A stretch of 64,000 nt of DNA. It comes from Acestrorhynchus altus (lineage: Eukaryota; Chordata; Actinopteri; Characiformes; Acestrorhynchidae). Below, in pieces: positions 57,721 to 64,000 of the stretch (position 1 is the stretch's first letter; every line of letters begins with the position of its first letter). A program made the translations under genes and the position numbers. The notes beneath the pieces were generated by a model. The model was not told the origin of the DNA. It saw only the letters and a program-made list of their open reading frames with translations, and searched no databases. The stretch covers positions 33,951,646 through 34,015,645 of the forward strand of contig CM067508.1 in assembly GCA_034509495.1 (NCBI GenBank), in the 5' to 3' direction.

Positions 57721-58194
57721 CGTGGGTTCTAGTTCTCTACCTGTATTTGAGAGAGGCAGCAGGAGGTTCACATGCATTGCGAGCACCCATGTCACGGTAT
57801 GAACCGTCTGCTTTAGTACAGCGCGAGCAGAACAATCACACAACCAACACACAAGGTTAAACAGGGCAACGTTTCTCAAAGAGGTTCATGCATCACCTGA
57901 CCTCTCCTGACCTCAGGAGGCATTTGTAAATTCGCTCCAACTCGCATCCGAAGCCAAGGAACTCATCAGAGTGCAGAGGAGCCATTCATCAAACTAGAGC
58001 TTTTTAAAGAGAAAGAACAAAACAAGTAAAAATGAAATTTGTTGCCATTGATTTCAAAATCTGAAAGCACAATTTACAAACGCAGATTAATGTTTTCATT
58101 AATAAGCTACGGTACACTTCAATTTACAGCACATAATTATAATTAACGATACAGACTGCACAAGAACAATTAATACACACATTTACTCTCGTTC

Positions 58195-58440
58195 TGTCTC
58201 AGGCAGGTATGAAGATGATTACAGGTGGGGTCTGAAAGCGCGTCCCCATATAAAAAGGCTCTCGGAGGCTACTAGAGGTACTGGTGTACCTCTAGGTAAG
58301 AGTGGCTTGTTCGACGTGCCTCTACGACAGACCGAGAGGGGCTGCATGATCGAACTGAGAGAAACCGTTTTAACCGAGCCACCATCACCTTTGTTTGCTT
58401 TGGTAACCTGGGCTTCTATGAAACTGAACTGTATCATCTA
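58195..58440. mobile_element. Tc1/mariner-type relic, family A copy 3 (5' part)
   Basis: Resembles 780-985: gattacaggtggggtctgaa against gattacagacgaggtctgat; then ctctcggaggct, gtggcttgttcgacgtgcct against gtggttgttgacatgcct; then gggctgcatgatcgaactga, gagaaa. It is truncated. Confidence 0.65.
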
Positions 58441-58559
58441 GAGCAGCAGTTCTCGATCCTGGTCCCGGAGAACCGCTAACAAACTGACAAGGCCTTACTG
58501 AGCTGAACTGGGTACAATACAGCAGGAAAAAATCTGACAAGAAGGCTGCAGGTTTAAGC

Positions 58560-59415
58560 TCGATTTGAGTTGGGTTTAAACTTAGTTAAAGTCAAAGATG
58601 GGTTTAATTTGGGTTTGTTTGGTTTAAGCTCAGAATAACTTGGTTTAAGTTCAGTTTGAGTTCAGTTTAAGCTGGGTTTAAAGTCAGTTTAAGATGGGTT
58701 TGAGTTTGGTTTAAGCTGGGTTTAAAGTCAGTTTAAGATAGGTTTGAGTTCGGTTTAAGCTGGGTTTAAAGTGGGTTTAAGATGGGTTAGAGTTTGGTTT
58801 AAGCTGGGTTTAAAGTCGGTTTAAGCTGGGTTTGAGTTTGGTTTAAGCTGGGTTTAAAGCCGGTTTAAGATGGGTTAGAGTTTGGTTTAAGCTGGGTTTA
58901 AAGCCGGTTTAAGATGAGTTAGTTTGGTTTAAGCTGGGTTTAAAGCCGGTTTAAGATGGGTTAGAGTTTGGTTTAAGCTGGGTTTAAAGTCAGTTTAAGA
59001 TAGGTTTGAGTTTGGTTTAAGCTGGGTTTAAAGTCGGTTTAAGATAGGTTTGAGTTTGGTTTAAGATGGGTTTAAAGTCGGTTTAAGATGGGTTTGAGTT
59101 TGGTTTAAGCTGGGTTTAAAGTCGGTTTAAGATGGGTTTGAGTTTGGTTTAAGATGGGTTTGAGTTTGGTTTAAGCTGGGTTTAAAGTCGGCTTAAGCAG
59201 GGTCTGAGTTCGGCTTAAGCAGGGTTTGAGTTCGGTTCAAACTCGGCTTGTGTTTTGACTACGGTTCAAGATCGGCTTATGATTTGTTTGAGTTCGGGTT
59301 GAGCTGGGTTTAAACTCGGTTAAAGATGACTTTAATAGTCGGTCTAAGACGGGGTTAAAGTCGGTCTAGGACGGGTTTAAAGTCGGTTTGAGTTCGGTTG
59401 AAGCTCGGTCTAAAC
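58560..59415 (-). repeat. 44-bp minisatellite in FAN1 intron 1
   Basis: About 850 bp is built of half-units such as tttggtttaagctgggttta, aagtcggtttaagatgggtt, tgag, with a main period near 44 bp. The centre (58,660-59,200) is most regular and the edges are diverged. G/T-rich on the plus strand. It lies 0.1-1 kb from the putative FAN1 exon 1. Confidence 0.93.
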
Positions 59416-59543
59416 ATATAAACAGTTCAGTATCCAGAAGCGCAGAGAGACAGAACCCGGTTTAGAACCCGGTTCTGCGGGCAGTAAAAACGGCAGCTTT
59501 TCCACAAACAGAGAAAGAAGAGTGATTGAATCAGAGCCGTTAC

Positions 59544-59640
59544 CATCACAACTGCACCGGCGCGCGCAGCCGCACTGAGGACTTCCGCCTCGGGACGATG
59601 TCTATTACAAATTAAGAGTCATCTTCCGCTCTTTAAAAGT
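59544..59640 (-). promoter_or_regulatory. fan1: Putative FAN1 promoter and non-coding exon 1
   Basis: The only CpG-rich island near FAN1 (ccggcgcgcgcagccgc). On the minus strand are two ETS/GABP-like sites, agcggaagat (59,621-59,630) and aggcggaagt (59,581-59,590). A consensus splice donor, tgatg|gtaacg, ends the exon at 59,544. Splicing from here to 57,177 would remove the 44-bp minisatellite and the intron-1 relics. The exact transcription start is not determinable. Confidence 0.6.
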
Positions 59641-59720
59641 CATTATTCAAAACTAACCAAAGAAATAATTCTTAGAATAGAAAGGATAGAAATAGAAAAG
59701 ATAAGCATGACATGAAAATG

Positions 59721-59723
<3 letters not shown>

Positions 59724-59763
<40 letters not shown>
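59724..59763. repeat. (AT)n microsatellite 1
   Basis: Pure AT run of about 40 bp, just upstream of the putative FAN1 promoter. Confidence 0.97.
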
Positions 59764-59767
<4 letters not shown>

Positions 59768-59820
59768 TGTCCTTTTTTCAATATATGCATAATTTTTTAT
59801 TCATCCTTTTCATTCTAATG

Positions 59821-59822
<2 letters not shown>

Positions 59823-59863
<41 letters not shown>
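59823..59863. repeat. (AT)n microsatellite 2
   Basis: Second pure AT run, about 60 bp from the first. Confidence 0.97.
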
Positions 59864-59865
<2 letters not shown>

Positions 59866-59988
59866 TCCCCTATATGATTTTTTTTGTTCCAAGAAGTATT
59901 TAACACTATTTACATGAATGTTTATGCATCACAGTTTATGATGGGTGTTCACAGCATTTAACATATTAATTGCACTAATCACAACAAT

Positions 59989-59990
<2 letters not shown>

Positions 59991-60048
<58 letters not shown>
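59991..60048. repeat. (GA)n microsatellite
   Basis: Uninterrupted GA run. Confidence 0.97.
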
Positions 60049-60050
<2 letters not shown>

Positions 60051-60174
60051 AATTCCATATACACATACATAGGACATTAATAAAATCACATCATTAATAT
60101 ATGTTGGATCATTGTATTCAGAAGAAATCTGCATTTGTTAATTTTGCAATGTCCTTCTGTGTGTTTCTACACAC

Positions 60175-60560
60175 ACTGTCCACTCACCCCACAGGACCAC
60201 CACAAAGCAGCTATTATGTGGGTGGTGGGTCATTCTCAGCACTGTGGTCACACTGACATGGTTAGTGTGTGTTGCTGGTACGAGTGGCTCAGACACAGCA
60301 GTGCTGCTGGAGTGTTTAAACCCTGAGACTCACTACTGGACCGAGAACAGTCCACCAACCAGAAATATTGAGCCGGCAGCATCCTGTGGGCAGCGTCCTG
60401 TCAGCACTGATGAAGGACTAGAGGATGACCAACACAAACTGTGCAGAAACGGATGAGCTTCTGTCTCTGACTTTACATCTACAAGGTGGAGACACTCGGT
60501 AGGAGTGTCTGATAGAGTGGACAGTGTTTAAACACTCTAGCAGGACTGCTGCATCTGATG
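60175..60560. mobile_element. Fold-back MITE, partial copy
   Basis: accccacaggaccaccacaa, ggtggtgggtcattctcagc, gctggtacgagtggctcaga, loop tcagcactgatgaaggacta, then agtgtttaaacactc. The outer ends are missing. Confidence 0.85.
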
Positions 60561-60709
60561 ATCCACTGTATCATGATCTTTAACAAAACAACCAAATATG
60601 TTCTTCAGCCTCTACATTTTCATTCAGCCTTACACACCATAACTTCCACTGAACACAACTGAACATACTTTCTGAAGGAATTCATTTTGTAAACGTGCAA
60701 ACATCAGAG

Positions 60710-61617
60710 TGAGGTTTGTTAAAAGTTTATTTAGAAACAAGTCAAACGTAACACTTCAATTAACAGTCCTCCCCACGTACAATGCAAAAAAAAAAAAAAA
60801 AAAAGCAAAAACCGTAAAACACAGAAAAGCATCCCTAATTCCTGAGAGAATTAAGGAAAAAGGTAGCAATAAAAACACAGAAATACACATTTCTTCATCG
60901 CGTGACCTGAAAATGAAAAGGCAATCCTGCATCAATAACTTAAAAGATAATTAAGAAAATAAACCATTTATTTAAAAAAAATGAAATGTGAGAAAATCCA
61001 TTCCCTGGTGTGTATCTTGCCTTAATGCCAGCATTAAGTAAAAGGATGACGCAGAATCTTACGGGACCAGCAACGGTATTTTTGACACACAGCACAAGAC
61101 ACACCTGGAAAGGGGAAGAGGGACCTGCGAGAGGGTTTCCTATTTTCTGCTGCACAATACAATGACAAATCACAGCAAGACTGTAACATCGACTCTAGTC
61201 AGGCCACTGAATTCTGTCTTTGAATAGTATGAAAAAATATCGGGCCTCTTGCTCCTCTTGTCTCTGATCATCTGGTGGTAAAAATGTCATCTTAGTAATA
61301 AATACCTTACACAGCACATTCTACCCAACAGCAGCGTTTGTAACGTAGAGACATTTCTGAATTAATACATCATTCGTCTGTCTTCGCAAACATAGATCTG
61401 CTACAAAACTATTTTTGGTTGTAGCTAGAGGTAGTCTATATTTCATTAATAGGCTACATCTCAGACCAATTTAAGACACAAGCCGGGTGCGAGAGTTTTT
61501 GAACATGGTATGAGCTACTGTCCATGTGCATTCAGTGAGGTAATGCAGTTCCACTTAAACTATTTATGGCAAAGTAGATGAAAACCTTCTGAGACAACAG
61601 GTTTTTATAACTCAGCT
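60710..61617 (-). other. Possible 3' UTR of the membrane-protein gene
   Basis: It follows the candidate stop codon at 61,618-61,620. Minus-strand AATAAA signals occur at about 60,726 and 60,962. Apart from a short A-run at 60,786-60,803 it holds no repeat. Confidence 0.35.
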
Positions 61618-63058
61618 CTAGTCTATGATATGGAAGTAGCAGACTCGACTCGTCTTTCCCATCTGTACCGTTTCGTAGACCACGTCCCTGAACCTGCACT
61701 GCTCCTTCTCAACCAACTTTCCTTCATTCACTTTCCTTCCCACCAGGACCCTGTCCCTAAAAGAACTGCAATGGAAGGACTGCAGAGAGATTATCAGTTG
61801 AAAACACTATTAGTACCTGAAGGAACTCATGTTGATGGTGTCTCTGAGATTTTCATTGACGGACGCACGGCTGGTTGCGTAGATCAGGGGCAGGAATAGA
61901 AATGAACTGGATCCTGTAAACAGAGGCGGCTATTTCAGATCCAGCAAGTCAAAATCCGTCCCAGACGTTCAGGCAGTCGGAACGAGCCACCCAGGCAGTC
62001 CTGGGGTTGTAAGTAAAGCTCTTCTGAGTACACAATAAAGCAACGTCCTTCCCAGTCACACATGACCAACTTTCAACATTGAAATGTGGTTGAAATCATG
62101 ACACTCGTTGCTTCGATTTGAAAATAAAAAACGCTTTTCCTATTAAAATCGATCTTCGTTCGAATGATCAGATAGCAATGCATATAAAGATCAATGGGGA
62201 CCCTTCCTACCTTGGCTTGGGAACTCAAATGTCGATTGAACAGTGAATAAACGGTAAAATGCTGACTGGGTTCTGAGCTTGAGGAGCACGATGAACCTGC
62301 GCCTCTCGATCAGAACAAACCTTTCGTTCTATTCCTGTCCCTTCTAAAACAGCACCCACTGTAGGTTTCTCAATCCTGGTCCTAGAGGCACCCTTACCCT
62401 GCATATTTTAGAGCTTTCCATGCCCCCACCAGAACCTGATTCAACTTACCACCTTATTAACAAGCCATTCAGAGTTGGGGTGTTAAGCTAAAATATGCAG
62501 GGCAGGGGTGCCTCCAGGACCAGGGTTGAGAAACACTGTGGAATTTGATTTGTATATCTGAGTGTTTTCTTAAAGCTACACTCTTTCTTGGTGAACTCTC
62601 CAAGACCAAACTACATAATGAAAAGCCATGACGTACCAACAAACTACTCCACATCAGACGGTGAACTGCAACCCGATTCAAATCTGACTGAAGAACATCT
62701 TTAATCTCATTTTCTTTGGATCTCGGAAGAAACAGCCCTCTGAGCTTGACCTACTTCTCAACTCATTTGCCTCCTTTTTTAACTTTCTAAATCCACACAA
62801 TGCCAGGCCTACAACCATCACCCTACCTTCCCTCGAGTAAACACGTACGACTTCTCAGGTGCTTCTGGAAGCAGAAGAGAAGCACAACCACCACAGAGGA
62901 CAGAACGATGAGGAAGAAACAGAGAACAGTGATATCGGAAGTATAATATTCAACTTTCTCGCAGTTTTGCGTTTCGACTGAACAGAAAGGTAATGCTGCA
63001 TATTTAATGAACTTGAGGGGCTGCAGCACCACAAGCTGGAAAAGCTGGCCTACATTTT
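61618..63058 (-). CDS. C-terminal exons of an unrecognised single-pass membrane protein (partial)
   Basis: Three minus-strand exons join in phase: 63058-62827, 62739-62637 and 61779-61618 (TAG). The first encodes VGQLFQLVVLQPLKFIKYAA, then a Cys pair (LPFCSVETQNCEKV). A strongly hydrophobic segment follows (ITVLCFFLIVLSSVVVVLL) and a basic stop-transfer QKHLRSR. The tail continues with GLFLPRSKENEIKDVLQSDL and ends EQCRFRDVVYETVQMGKTSR, then VCYFHIID. The exon 1 acceptor has a good pyrimidine tract (tttttttctgtctcag before caacag). The exon 2 acceptor (agctcag) is weak. The layout suggests a type I membrane protein with an ectodomain encoded beyond 64 kb. I do not recognise the family. It would be in tandem with FAN1, ending about 1-2 kb from its promoter. 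Confidence 0.5.
62370..62540. mobile_element. Short palindromic MITE (22,585 family) in an intron
   Basis: Left end tttctcaatcctggtcctag, aggcaccctt. Right end gcaggggtgcctccaggacc, agggttgagaaacactg. It sits in the proposed intron 61,780-62,636 of the membrane-protein gene. Confidence 0.9.
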
Positions 63059-63064
63059 CTGTTG

Positions 63065-63428
63065 AGGCTGAGACAGAAAAAAAAGACCCTGAATCGGAAA
63101 CAAACGTGAACAAAAAACAAGGTGAGGAAAAAATTCAGATGATGAAAAAAAGAACAATAGAACCTTTGTTTTCGCTCGCATGGAAGACACAATGAGCACA
63201 GCTGACCTTAAAACATGCTTCCTGCTGCTCGGTTCGCTTTCGAAGTGTGTTTTGATGCACTCCAAAAGGGAAAGAATGGAAGACTTTGAGAGTAAGGGAG
63301 ATGATGAGAGAACAAAAAGCCTTCCTCGTCAACACGACCAGCAGCTTCTTCATCGCTTTCCTTTTTTTTCTACAGAAGAGCATGAATTTCGATAGCAACA
63401 TTTACTCCTACGAAAGCACACAAGTGTG

Positions 63429-63491
<63 letters not shown>

Positions 63492-64000
63492 AAAAATACA
63501 AAAAAGTAAACATCTTGACTTTCACACAAACAAATATGAATAAAATAATAAGAATGCCATTTCATTACAATAGTGCCAAAAAATAATAAGATATAGCTTG
63601 CATAGGGGGATGAAAGAAACATGGGTAGAAACACTTTGTAAAGGCAATGTGGGGACTTTTTTAAAGTATCACATAGTGCAAAACCCCAAGAAGGAACAAG
63701 GGAGGGTTCATTAAATACAACTTCTCCCACACCCATGTTAATACCAGCCCTAAACAACCTGCCCCCTTCTGCATGTTTAATGAGGGACCGTTATCAAACC
63801 CTCCCCAACCCACCCTCGTACCACCCCGAACCCCCCACACAATGTGGACTTTGGTCTCTCGCGTGTTCAGTGATTGGGTTGTGGGCCTGTGAGATTGCTG
63901 TGGTGATGAAGATCGTGTGACCCTTCCCCTGCCCACTTGATTGTTGATTGCCGCTAGCGCATCTTGTGATCGTCAGTGTTGCCCATGTTGGAGCCAGGGC
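63065..64000. other. No exon confirmed
   Basis: Open frames at 63,050-63,401 (minus) have a plausible donor (ttttaag|gtcagc), but no frame joins in phase to the exon starting at 63,058. Sequence to the window end shows no supported exon. Confidence 0.3.
63431..63488. repeat. (TA)n microsatellite
   Basis: Pure TA run of about 58 bp. Confidence 0.98.

Noticed and set aside
61817..61913. An extra exon between 62,637 and 61,779
   Set aside because: It has plausible acceptor and donor sites, but the frame needed to join the final exon hits a stop, and the alternative frame truncates the end. Joining 62,637 directly to 61,779 keeps the frame.

Overview
This is a stretch of a ray-finned (teleost) fish nuclear genome. 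The evidence is a split gene with GT-AG introns, many decayed Tc1/mariner-type transposons, non-LTR retrotransposon tails, tRNA-derived SINEs, fold-back MITEs and long microsatellites. The mix, especially the abundant large fold-back element, suggests an otophysan fish (characin or catfish-like), but that is only an impression.

Only one gene is identified with certainty. The minus strand from about 59.64 kb down to 43.12 kb carries the fish orthologue of FAN1, the FANCD2/FANCI-associated nuclease 1 of DNA interstrand-crosslink repair. I reconstructed 13 coding exons whose phases join into a 1000-residue protein, plus a 5' UTR segment and a probable non-coding first exon with a CpG-rich, ETS-site promoter. 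An in-phase 45-nt cassette exon may be used as an alternative. The UBZ4 zinc finger, a PCNA-binding-like motif, the MLH1-binding SPYF motif, the SAP domain and the VRR-NUC catalytic D/E/K triad are all visible.

Upstream on the same strand (61.6-63.06 kb) lie what look like the last three exons of a second gene. It encodes an unrecognised single-pass membrane protein with a cytoplasmic tail, so the two genes would be in tandem.

The left two thirds (1-43 kb) has no gene I can recognise. It is transposon relics and simple repeats separated by blocks of non-repetitive sequence that could be conserved regulatory DNA (about 2.2-3.0, 8.0-8.7, 20.1-21.0, 23.5-23.7 and 32.3-32.9 kb). Its most striking feature is a roughly 2.9-kb degenerate AGT/ACT trinucleotide array at 29.2-32.1 kb. 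Other tandem repeats are a 52-bp GC-box minisatellite carried by two copies of a dispersed repeat (4.85 and 9.07 kb), a 42-bp TTAGGG-like minisatellite (24.3-24.6 kb) and a 44-bp minisatellite inside FAN1 intron 1 (58.6-59.4 kb).

At least twelve copies or fragments of one fold-back MITE family are spread over the window, two of them in FAN1 introns. FAN1 introns also hold three different Tc1-type relics, one ending 14 bp from a splice donor. Nested insertions allow partial relative dating.
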